From positions 12,126 to 76,125 of the forward strand of contig NZ_JAYGHR010000082.1 of NCBI RefSeq assembly GCF_034932365.1: a stretch of 64,000 bases of DNA, in the 5' to 3' direction. This DNA comes from Capilliphycus robustus. GTDB lineage: Bacteria > Cyanobacteriota > Cyanobacteriia > Cyanobacteriales > Microcoleaceae. A program made the position numbers and the translations under genes. Positions within the stretch are counted from its first letter, which is position 1; the number at the start of each line of letters is the position of its first letter. Shown here piece by piece: positions 8,281 to 16,360 of this stretch. The notes beneath the pieces are model-generated. The model worked only from the letters and a program-made list of their open reading frames with translations, did no database searches and had not been told where the DNA came from.

Positions 8281-9678
8281 TTAACAGTTAAACTGACAAT
8301 CGAGCTGCTTACAAAGTCGCTGAGAAAACAGACTTTTTGTGGAATTATCTTGAGAATTATGAGATTCTGATTCGGCTTCTTGAATAATCTGATTAATCTG
8401 TTCATCGAGTGCTTCTTCAACTTTTTTATCTAGATTTTTCAAACGTTGAGTATCAGTATAGTTTTTAGCAAACTCAAGAATGCGATCGCGTAACTGAATT
8501 AATAATTGTTGTCTAACATCGGCTCTAAACTCCTTTAAGTTTAACAAACGAGTGACCTGATATTGGGCTTTCAGTCCGAGTTTTTTGGCAATTTCTCCCA
8601 TCGACTCTCCTCGACAATGAAATAGACTCAACGCTTTTAAAAATTGTTCTGACTTTTCCTGACTTTTCCGCTTAAATTGCTTGCATCTTTGCTCAGTCAC
8701 CTGTACAATTGTTGCATCTAAACAGGACATCAACTGCTGACGGTACTGCTCTAAAAACTCCTCTTGATTGTCATCTTTTTCGGTCGGCTTTATGTCAATC
8801 AATTGATCTATCTTTTCATCAAGTTCTATCGGCTTAATCGGGAATTGACCCCCTCGAACATAAATCCGATAATCTCTTAATTGAGTTGCAATTTCTTGGA
8901 GGCTTTGAGCGACAATCTTCGCGGAAATCGAGAGATTCAATTGAGTTTTTAGGAAGTCAGCCATTTGTTCATATTGTTCAGAAGTTGGAGGTTGACATAG
9001 CCTTTTAAATCCAGTTTGGCGTTGTTGAAGCCGTTGACTGCGATAGACACTGTGATAACTTGATAAAATGTGACTACTGCGTTGAACTTCTAAAGGAGTC
9101 AATTGATAAACCTCAGACAAAATTCGTTCAAGTTGTTTGGGTCGAGTATCGTTCAAAATCGCCCAATTACTGATCATATAAATTCCCCGTTCCAGCAAAA
9201 ATGCGTTCAATTCTGGATGGAATTTAACTCGTCGATTGGTCCAGGTGGCTAAACTACTTTGTTGGGGGTCAAAACTTTCGAGAATTTGTCGGGCTAAGGA
9301 CTGATAAGCTGTGTTTTTGCGGTTTATTTCTCCGGCTTCATCGAGAACCAAAGGCAGCAAATCACTACAACTAACGCCGTATTCATCCCTATATTTGGCT
9401 TCGAGGTTCAAGCAGACTTGCTCGATTTGCCAAGAAATATAACACAAAAGACAGAGTTGAGCATTGATTGAATTCAAATTGGGATGAGGAAGCGTTTCGG
9501 GTTCCCGATACCATTGAGTCAATTTTTGCTGAATTTCAACATCTGAGATGTCTGTGCGAGTCGCCCACTCTGGAAATACTGACTGAAAAAATGACTTAGC
9601 CGAGGGGATTTCAGAGATTTTTCTCTGTCCCGAACTTTCGAGTTTGACTAATTTCCAGTATTTTGACGCAGTAGCCAT
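8281..9678 (-). CDS. Sigma-70-like / HTH protein partnered with DUF1822
   Basis: 465 residues. The central part (SLATWTNRRVKFHPELNAFLLERG, abbreviated here; residues about 150-175) and WAILNDTRPKQL look like a divergent sigma region 2-like helical domain. Near the C-terminus, MGEIAKKLGLKAQYQVTRLL has the pattern of a region 4 helix-turn-helix. No recognisable extracytoplasmic-sigma partner or anti-sigma is adjacent; instead DUF1822 follows. I infer a regulator that binds RNA polymerase or DNA, but a non-regulatory role is not excluded. The start ATG opens MATASKYWKL. Confidence 0.55.
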   Translation of the reverse strand: MATASKYWKLVKLESSGQRKISEIPSAKSFFQSVFPEWATRTDISDVEIQQKLTQWYREPETLPHPNLNSINAQLCLLCYISWQIEQVCLNLEAKYRDEYGVSCSDLLPLVLDEAGEINRKNTAYQSLARQILESFDPQQSSLATWTNRRVKFHPELNAFLLERGIYMISNWAILNDTRPKQLERILSEVYQLTPLEVQRSSHILSSYHSVYRSQRLQQRQTGFKRLCQPPTSEQYEQMADFLKTQLNLSISAKIVAQSLQEIATQLRDYRIYVRGGQFPIKPIELDEKIDQLIDIKPTEKDDNQEEFLEQYRQQLMSCLDATIVQVTEQRCKQFKRKSQEKSEQFLKALSLFHCRGESMGEIAKKLGLKAQYQVTRLLNLKEFRADVRQQLLIQLRDRILEFAKNYTDTQRLKNLDKKVEEALDEQINQIIQEAESESHNSQDNSTKSLFSQRLCKQLDCQFNC

Positions 9679-9854
9679 TGAGATTCAAGTTTTAGTTGGC
9701 GATAGTGAACGATCAACAGACTCATTCCTTGATCAATTATTTCATCTGCTTTGCTTTGTGAGTGTTGTACTGGGGTATTCCCCTCTACTAATACCTATTT
9801 CTAGGCACACTCAGCCTATGCACTCTGCCTCAGAGTTTAACAAGCTGATCGGAT

Positions 9855-11606
9855 TTAGGCAATCAAAACATCAGGATTCGCCGTCTGTGTCAATATTTGC
9901 TCGACTTCCCCAACCGTTAAATTGGGGTTCGCACTCAGCATCAACGCCGCTACACCCGCCACATGAGGTGCAGCCATCGAAGTTCCATCTGCCAGGCTAT
10001 AACTGTTGTAAGGTATCGTAGAATAGACCTCTACACCAGGAGCCACAACGTAATCGAGCGGTATCCACCCTGCCTGATTAGAGAAATCTGCAAACTGATT
10101 GTTAATATTAGAAGCGCCTACTGCAATTCCCCAGTCTGTTGCGTACCCTGCCGGGTATTTAGGGGAAAACCAATAATCGTTTCCAGCCGATGATACCACA
10201 ACAACTCCATTCTCTGTTGCAAACTGAACGGCTTGTTGGAGTGGTGTCAAGTCATTGTAATAATCATAATAACCCAGACTCATATTAATCACGTCTGCAC
10301 CGTTATTCACCGCATAGTAAATCCCAGAGGCAATACTATCAATTCCAAGCTGATCAACAGTCATTGTTACTCGTATCGGCATAATTTGAGCATTCGGAGC
10401 AACTCCAGTCATGCCAAATTCATTGGCTTCAGCAGCAACAATTCCAGCGACATGAGTCCCGTGACCATCAAAGTCCATCGGAAAGCCATTATTGTTCAAA
10501 AAATCCCAACCGATGATATCATCTGTATAACCATTGCGATCATCATCAAGACCATTACCCGGAATTTCATCAATATTTTGCCAGATTCTACTATCAAGAT
10601 CGGGGTGAGTGTAGTCAACGCCTGTATCAAGCACCGCTACAACAACGCCTTCACCTGTAAAACCTTGAGTCCAAACTTCAGGAACGTTAGTGGCGTTGAG
10701 TTCCCAAGGATAATTCGTATCGAGAACATCTGCAAAGGGAACAGGAGAACCAATTCCCCGACTAACCGCAGCAGCAGCATTAACTAAACCATAGCCATCG
10801 ACTGAATTAAAACCGGGGACTGGCTCAGTTGTAGAGAGAGTCAGAGTATAGGGCGTATCACCACTGTATTGTTGAACGTTAACATAGTAGGTTCCGGGCG
10901 GTAAATTTGCTGAAATATTCTCGGGGAGGCTACCGCTTTGAATAAAAGAGTTAATCACCTCACCATAATCAACAATACCATTACTGTTGTAATCGGCAAT
11001 CAGTTTTAAATCAGCATCAGCGATTAAACCATCCAAAGAAAGCGTCAGATCTTTAGGACTGTTGAGTTGAAGGCGATAATAGTCATCTAGATCAAACGTT
11101 CCGACTGAATCATTAATGATTTGAGTTCCTTCTAATACACCCAAATCTTGAGCCGTTATTAAACTATCATTAGAAATTAGTGGCGTGTCGGGAAATATAA
11201 GTTCATTGCTCAGGCTGGAACTGATCGATGATAATTGTTCACCTGTGAGTAAATCAACGCTGGGGTGAGTTTGTGGGTAGTCGGAGCGATGATCGCCCAA
11301 AAACTCAGGAATAATAACAGGTTCAAGGCTTTCTAGAGTGGGGAATTGAGACATTGAGGAAACAAAGCCATCAAGGTTCTCAGCGCCCGTGATGTCATAG
11401 AGATACAATCCTGAAAAATCTGTTTGAGAGTCAAACATCTTAGTAAGCGTTTCCAACCGCCATAAACTTCTATCTGTTCTTATCTCTGGCGGTGGGGAAC
11501 TTATGCAAAGCTGTTGGTTAATATTAAAATCAACGCCAAGATCCTGCTGATAAGGATTTAAAATACTGTCGATAGAGTTCACAGCTAACGGTTGCTTGAT
11601 CACCAT
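9855..11606 (-). CDS. Subtilisin-like (S8) serine protease with PPC domain
   Basis: 583 residues if read from 11606. A PPC-type beta domain (DDYYRLQL to TYYVNVQQYSGDTPYTL, about residues 155-265) precedes a complete subtilase domain: Asp near 326 (VLDTGVDYTHPD), His near 382 (DGHGTHVAG), Ser near 543 (GTSMAAPHVAG). All three catalytic residues are present. There is no classical signal peptide. The first start overlaps the upstream ATPase gene by 77 bp; an internal ATG at 11438 (MFDSQTDF) would remove the overlap and is a plausible true start. Probably exported like other cyanobacterial extracellular or calcium-dependent proteases. Confidence 0.88.
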   Translation of the reverse strand: MVIKQPLAVNSIDSILNPYQQDLGVDFNINQQLCISSPPPEIRTDRSLWRLETLTKMFDSQTDFSGLYLYDITGAENLDGFVSSMSQFPTLESLEPVIIPEFLGDHRSDYPQTHPSVDLLTGEQLSSISSSLSNELIFPDTPLISNDSLITAQDLGVLEGTQIINDSVGTFDLDDYYRLQLNSPKDLTLSLDGLIADADLKLIADYNSNGIVDYGEVINSFIQSGSLPENISANLPPGTYYVNVQQYSGDTPYTLTLSTTEPVPGFNSVDGYGLVNAAAAVSRGIGSPVPFADVLDTNYPWELNATNVPEVWTQGFTGEGVVVAVLDTGVDYTHPDLDSRIWQNIDEIPGNGLDDDRNGYTDDIIGWDFLNNNGFPMDFDGHGTHVAGIVAAEANEFGMTGVAPNAQIMPIRVTMTVDQLGIDSIASGIYYAVNNGADVINMSLGYYDYYNDLTPLQQAVQFATENGVVVVSSAGNDYWFSPKYPAGYATDWGIAVGASNINNQFADFSNQAGWIPLDYVVAPGVEVYSTIPYNSYSLADGTSMAAPHVAGVAALMLSANPNLTVGEVEQILTQTANPDVLIA

Positions 11607-12876
11607 CTAGATGAACTAGCCCCATACTCTTCAGTTTAAAGGCTTGTACTTGATCGAGTTGAATGGGAGTTTGGGCGGTGAGAACTTTTTGATAGGCGAT
11701 CGCTAAATCAGGATGTTGTTGAATACACCAGGCTTGACTATGCAGATGATGGTGATAAATTCCTGTATCATGGGTTGCCGTTTCTAGTAATGTTTGGACA
11801 TCGATTTGACAACGGACACTTTGATAGAAAGCCAGTCTGACGAGATAAGGAAATCCCCCCAGCAGATCCATCAATTGCGACAAAACTGAAGCCGATAGAT
11901 GGAGTCGATGACGCAGAGCCAGATCTAGCACTTGTTCGCTGTTAAAAGGCGGTAACTCAACGGAGTAGTAACCGATGTTAAAGGGAGATTTATTCAGTTC
12001 GAGAGGAATATAGACTTCTCTTGAGTTTATCAGAAGTAAACGCAGTTTTTGCCACTCATTAATATCTCGGGTTTCTTCATGCCATGAGCGCAATAGCGCA
12101 AATACATCTCGGGTGAGTGAGGGATAATCAAAAAGTTGATTGACTTCATCGATAGCCAGGATGATCGGACTGTTGATTTTTTGGAGCAAATAACCCTGAA
12201 AATAGAGGGTACAACTGACTAATGCTCCCATGTCTTCATCCCAATATTCATCAAGTTGTGGATCTAATTCTAGTTGTCGGGCGGTGTTAGCGCACAACCA
12301 GCGCAAAAACTTTTCGGTTGAGGTGAAGACTTTGCTTTCTGCTTGGTTTAGACTGAGCTGTACAGTTTTACATCCTTCTCCTCTTGCTTTAGCAAGCATT
12401 CTCACCATTAGCGAGGTTTTACCCATTTTGCGAGGTGCTTTGATGACGGTTAGGGAGCGAGGCTTGTGAATTTCTTGATAACAGCTAGATTCAATTGGCG
12501 ATCGCTCGATGTAAAATTCAGAAGCGAGGGGAACTTGTCCTTCGGGAGATTCTACTTTTAGCGCATCCGAGATTTCTACAAACTTTTTCCCATTAATACT
12601 TCCTGAATTGAGCAGTTGTTTTTCGAGTAAAAGGCGACAGTTGATTTTATTGACCTTTTCACCGATAACTTCTGACAGCAGATGCCATAACTTGGGAGCG
12701 GCTCCATTTTTGAGGTAGCTTGGAGAATAACCATTTTCCACCGCTATTTGATCGTAGGTCTTTTTGATATCCTGCAACGATTCCGTTAGGATAGTTTTGT
12801 GGATATAGCTCAAAGAACTCCCTGTCCGAATACTTACCAAGGTATCGGCTAGTTCTACAATTTCCTTAACACCCAT
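11530..12876 (-). CDS. HTH-AAA ATPase (AAA-like domain protein) of STAND/conflict type
   Basis: 448 residues. Residues 1-85 form the helical HTH domain seen at the N-terminus of many cyanobacterial NB-ARC, WD40 and AAA signalling proteins (YDQIAVENGYSPSYLKN, LWHLLSEVIGEKV) and named in Pfam after the vWA-MoxR-associated proteins. Residues 130-440 are an AAA-like ATPase: Walker A in KAPRKMGKTSL, Walker B in ILAIDEVNQLF, and the usual C-terminal CELYRQYF. It overlaps or abuts the subtilase gene downstream, so the pair may be an ATPase sensor with a protease effector; that link is inference. Confidence 0.82.
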   Translation of the reverse strand: MGVKEIVELADTLVSIRTGSSLSYIHKTILTESLQDIKKTYDQIAVENGYSPSYLKNGAAPKLWHLLSEVIGEKVNKINCRLLLEKQLLNSGSINGKKFVEISDALKVESPEGQVPLASEFYIERSPIESSCYQEIHKPRSLTVIKAPRKMGKTSLMVRMLAKARGEGCKTVQLSLNQAESKVFTSTEKFLRWLCANTARQLELDPQLDEYWDEDMGALVSCTLYFQGYLLQKINSPIILAIDEVNQLFDYPSLTRDVFALLRSWHEETRDINEWQKLRLLLINSREVYIPLELNKSPFNIGYYSVELPPFNSEQVLDLALRHRLHLSASVLSQLMDLLGGFPYLVRLAFYQSVRCQIDVQTLLETATHDTGIYHHHLHSQAWCIQQHPDLAIAYQKVLTAQTPIQLDQVQAFKLKSMGLVHLDGDQATVSCELYRQYFKSLSAGSWR

Positions 12877-13796
12877 TCCCCAGAATAAACTCTATGGTTT
12901 TCTTATTCACCCAGTATAGCCGCATCCTCTAGATATTTTAATTTTTGGCTACCATAATCTGAATATACTCAATCTTATACGGGACGACTCAGGTGATCGT
13001 TATAGATCGCAATTTTGTTGAACAGGGTTTTGTTGTTACTGCACTTTTATTATCGGTGATTGGGAGATCCTATAGCATTTAATAGAAAGAATTAGGTATT
13101 TTCATCCATGTTTTCCAGCTTGATCAAAGTCTTTGATCTATTAGGATTCCTTGGAAATAGAGCAGTTGACGCTTTTCTCAGTCCTTAAGTTTTATTGCTG
13201 AAGATGGATTGATGCTCAAAATCTCAAGTGTTAATGGAGGTTATGAACTCTAAGTTCGAGCTTTTCTCACCAGTAGATTGTGTAGGGTTTTAAAAGTTAA
13301 GCTGATGATTTTCAGAAATGGAACTGGCGGCGTGAAAATTATCACCTTAGCCAGTTCACCTCAACAAAACCAGTCACCCTACCAATATGACAAGAGCAAC
13401 ATCCATCGACAATACATAAAGTTAGTCTTTTGCTCAATTTCATAAGATAACATTATCAAATCACATCCAATGCCGTTTGTAGATCCGATATTAAAACATC
13501 CTAAAATCTACTCGGGAAGTCACTTCTAGCACTTGAGGCTAATCGTTCAACTCCAGTGAATGGGATCTAAGCGAAATCTCTTTTCCCTCCGCTTTACCTA
13601 CTGTTGCTGCAAAAATATTTTGAAAATCAAATTTCCTTTGCTCAGGAATTAATATACATAGATTCTGCAATTTGTCAACATCCAAAGTTAGTTATTTTCA
13701 GAGCCGATGTTGGGATAAAGCTGAATCTGTATCGAATTTGATAGTTGAGGGAAAGAACAAATTGTAGAGTACAAATAAATGCCAGGAGTTGGAATT
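12877..13796. other. Intergenic region, no gene seen
   Basis: About 900 bp between two divergently placed genes. AT-rich, with no open frame of note on either strand, no tRNA and no clear hairpin terminator. It must hold the promoters of the HTH-AAA gene (minus) and of the ArsC/Spx-like gene (plus); I cannot place them with confidence. A small non-coding RNA is possible but nothing in the sequence proves it. Confidence 0.6.
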
Positions 13797-14228
13797 ATGG
13801 CTAATGTTGTCTTCTATGAAAAACCGGGATGTAAAAATAATACGAAGCAAAAAGCCTTGCTACAAGCCGCCGGCCACAATTTAGATGCTCGCAGCCTATT
13901 AACTGAGTCTTGGACTCCCGAAAAATTACGTCCTTTTTTCGGCGACTTACCTGTAACAGACTGGTTTAATCGCAGCGCACCTCGGATTAAATCCGGTGAA
14001 GTTGATCCAGGTCAAGTAGATGCAGAAACCGCCTTAAATTTAATGATAGCCGATCCTCTGTTAATTCGTCGTCCTTTAATTCAAGTGGGAGAGATTTATC
14101 GAGTCGGTTTTGATCAAGATAGTATTGCAGCTTGGATTGGTTTAAATCCTACCAGTTCTATTGCTGAAGACTTAGAAACTTGTCCCCGTTCTCACGCTGA
14201 AACGCCTTGTAAGACTTCCGCAGATTAA
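13797..14228 (+). CDS. ArsC/Spx-family protein (nitrogenase-associated type)
   Basis: 143 residues with a thioredoxin-like ArsC/Spx fold. The active-site region reads YEKPGCKNNTKQ (CxxN, a single Cys), and the family LIRRPLIQVG motif is intact. This subgroup is often annotated as nitrogenase-associated protein. Without a second redox Cys next to the first it is unlikely to be a classical arsenate reductase. The ATG at 13797 is chosen over the one at 13779 because AGGAG lies 8 bases before it. The C-terminal tail (ETCPRSHAETPCKTSAD) adds two extra cysteines. No nif genes are in view. Confidence 0.85.
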   Translation: MANVVFYEKPGCKNNTKQKALLQAAGHNLDARSLLTESWTPEKLRPFFGDLPVTDWFNRSAPRIKSGEVDPGQVDAETALNLMIADPLLIRRPLIQVGEIYRVGFDQDSIAAWIGLNPTSSIAEDLETCPRSHAETPCKTSAD

Positions 14229-14258
14229 ATTTCAACTCGGTGAGATTGAGAATTTTTT

Positions 14259-14278
14259 GGGCGCTTTAGTTTGCGCCC
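14259..14278. terminator. Hairpin between convergent genes
   Basis: GGGCGC, an 8-base loop and GCGCCC, flanked by a T run on the plus-strand left side and AT-rich DNA on the right. It sits between the ends of the ArsC-like gene and the convergent minus-strand gene, so it may stop transcription in both directions. The T run after the stem is weak. Confidence 0.5.
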
Positions 14279-14304
14279 TCAATTATTTCAGACTGTTTCT
14301 GTTG

Positions 14305-14598
14305 CTATTTCCCACCATAATAAAACGCGATTTCTTTGGGTTTGAGCGGTTCAAACTTCGCATCAGCTAACATTTGATTGAGTTCTTCTTGGGGAATATG
14401 TTTCGCACCGATGCGGACAATACGCGATCGCATTGAATTCGATACACCACTGCGCTGTCGTCCAGCTTCTAAAGCCATCACTTTATTGTAGAGATCTAAT
14501 TTATCTTGAGGAATGGGAGTTCCGTCTAAATCAATTCCCTCTGCGATCGCTTGATCGACTGCATCTGCGCCTTGGGTACTTGGAGTATCTGATTTCAT
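14305..14598 (-). CDS. Small conserved cyanobacterial protein
   Basis: 97 residues from the ATG at 14598 (MKSDTPSTQG); a TTG at 14616 gives a 6-residue longer form with no better ribosome site. Soluble, mixed charge, with conserved-looking blocks GIDLDGTPIP, RQRSGVSNSMRSRIVRIG and KEIAFYYGG. I recognise the pattern as a protein common in cyanobacteria but can give no function. It converges on the ArsC/Spx-like gene and stands alone. Confidence 0.75.
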   Translation of the reverse strand: MKSDTPSTQGADAVDQAIAEGIDLDGTPIPQDKLDLYNKVMALEAGRQRSGVSNSMRSRIVRIGAKHIPQEELNQMLADAKFEPLKPKEIAFYYGGK

Positions 14599-15026
14599 TT
14601 TAGGAGACCTATTCAAGAAAACTCAAGCTTGAGTCCGAATTTTACCAAGTTTATTTTATCAGACAAGTTCCCCAGTCAGATTAAAAGCCCACCTTGGGGG
14701 TGAGCTACGTGGAATATTACGCTCGGTATTGCTGGATTGTTTCTATACTAGCAGTCGAGTTTGCTGATCGTTCGTATAAACATATACTGAGTCGTATTTT
14801 TTGGCTCTTTCGTTTAATTTTGATTCAAGTTCTTGATTGCCCCGTCTCGAATGAATAACGTAATGTTAATTAAATCCATCCAAAGAAATAAGTCATTATC
14901 ACTACTTTTTATCAAAAGAAATAAAAACTTAAATCTCTCAAAAAAATTAAGTCAATTCTCAGGTTAACTTAAGGTTAATGTATGATGATGTAATTAAAAG
15001 AAGTTAATCCTTTGAGGAAAAACACC
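14599..15026. other. Intergenic region with divergent promoters
   Basis: About 430 bp between two divergent genes, very AT-rich on the right half. A stem of GCCCACC / GGGGTGAGC around 14687-14705 is the only hairpin noticed. No open frame or RNA gene was recognised. It presumably contains the promoters of both flanking genes. Confidence 0.5.
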
Positions 15027-15308
15027 ATGAGAAAGTTAATCGGTTGTATTACATTGGCTTTTGTGGGATTGAACCTAAGTTTACCCGCCCAAGCTGTTCG
15101 AGTCACCCAACAAGATATCGTCTGTTATTTTAAGTACAAAAATGGTGATAATGCTTGGGTACTCGATAGCGCAGGAGCAACAACACTTGCAGGTGCTAGA
15201 CGCTTTACTAGACAGATTCTTCAACGAGAGCAACGTTTAGCGGATGAAGCGGGAGAAGAACTGCAAGTGGTGTATACGGGCTGTCGTGATCCCTATGGTC
15301 ACAATTAA
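15027..15308 (+). CDS. Small exported protein, unknown function
   Basis: 93 residues from the ATG at 15027, which has TGAGGA 9 bases upstream; a TTG at 15012 overlaps that ribosome site and is rejected. A signal peptide is clear: RKLIG, a hydrophobic core (CITLAFVGLNLSL) and a cleavage site after PAQA. The mature part has two cysteines (IVCYFKY and YTGCRD), probably a disulphide. Secreted or periplasmic, family not recognised. Confidence 0.78.
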   Translation: MRKLIGCITLAFVGLNLSLPAQAVRVTQQDIVCYFKYKNGDNAWVLDSAGATTLAGARRFTRQILQREQRLADEAGEELQVVYTGCRDPYGHN

Positions 15309-15515
15309 CTACGACGATAAAAATATCATTGAGTGACGAATAAATTCTAGTTCAAACAGAGTCTAATAGAATGATGTCGTCACTAGCTGTAAGTTTTTGC
15401 TGAAAAAAATTAACTTCAATTTGGCGATCGCTTCACAAATGACACCTGCCAGATTACAATTAACACAAGGGACAAATAAGATTCAGATTAAAATCGCTAA
15501 AATTTAGGATGGAAC

Positions 15516-16322
15516 ATGAAACTCTCGCAGCAACAACTCAATACATTATCCACTTGTCCGCGTCGGTTTCAATACACCTACTTAGAGCAACTGATTTCCC
15601 CGCTTTCCCCCGAACAAGAAGAAAGACTTGCATGGGGAAACCGCTTTCACCTGTTAATGCAGCAGCGAGAATTAGGCTTACCCATAGAAAGTTTAGTAGC
15701 TGAAGATCCCTCACTCGGTGACAATTTAACTGCATTAATTCAAGCCGCCCCTGAGATTTTTAATTCTAATTTTAATTTTAATCCTGACGTTCAAACTTTT
15801 CGAGAAGCGGAACATCAACGCATTCTCAACTTTCAAGATCATCTGCTGATCGGGGTTTATGATCTATTAATCGCCGACAATAAAACCGCTCAAATTATTG
15901 ATTGGAAAACCTATCCTCGTCCTCAAAATTATGGTCATCTGATCAAAAATTGGCAAACGAGGCTTTATCCCTATCTTTTAGTGGAAACGAGCGATTATTT
16001 ACCCGAACAAGTTTCGATGACCTATTGGTTTGTCAAAGGAAACGAAAATTCCGAACCGGAATTTATCAAATTATCCTACAATAGTCAACAGCATCAACAA
16101 ACCCAACAGGATCTCAGCCAACTGATCACCCAACTTGATTATAATCTCCAACGCTACGAACAAGCAGAACCCTTTCCTCAAGTTAACCTTTCAAAAGGAG
16201 AGTGTAAATCTTGTTCTTTTGCCTTGCGTTGTCAGCGAATTCAGGAAACGGATGATCATTTTTGGGAATTCAACGTTAACAAACTGCCAAATCTCGCTAA
16301 AATAGAAGAAATTCCCATCTAA
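15516..16322 (+). CDS. RecB-like PD-(D/E)XK nuclease with iron-sulphur cysteines
   Basis: 268 residues. The fold shows the RecB/AddB/Cas4-type nuclease pattern: LSTCPRRFQYTYLEQL at the N-terminus, LLIGVYDLLIADN and IIDWKTYPRP as the acidic and lysine core, and a C-terminal cysteine group in GECKSCSFALRCQ. With the early Cys this gives four cysteines, as in 4Fe-4S RecB-family nucleases. It is 38 bp upstream of recJ on the same strand, so the two probably form a DNA repair operon. Confidence 0.85.
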   Translation: MKLSQQQLNTLSTCPRRFQYTYLEQLISPLSPEQEERLAWGNRFHLLMQQRELGLPIESLVAEDPSLGDNLTALIQAAPEIFNSNFNFNPDVQTFREAEHQRILNFQDHLLIGVYDLLIADNKTAQIIDWKTYPRPQNYGHLIKNWQTRLYPYLLVETSDYLPEQVSMTYWFVKGNENSEPEFIKLSYNSQQHQQTQQDLSQLITQLDYNLQRYEQAEPFPQVNLSKGECKSCSFALRCQRIQETDDHFWEFNVNKLPNLAKIEEIPI

Positions 16323-16360
16323 ATCTCAAAGATATTTTCTCTCCAAAATCTTAAATTCAA

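Noticed and set aside
13779..13781. ATG at 13779 as start of the ArsC/Spx-like gene
   Set aside because: The AGGAG ribosome site lies after it and fits the ATG at 13797.
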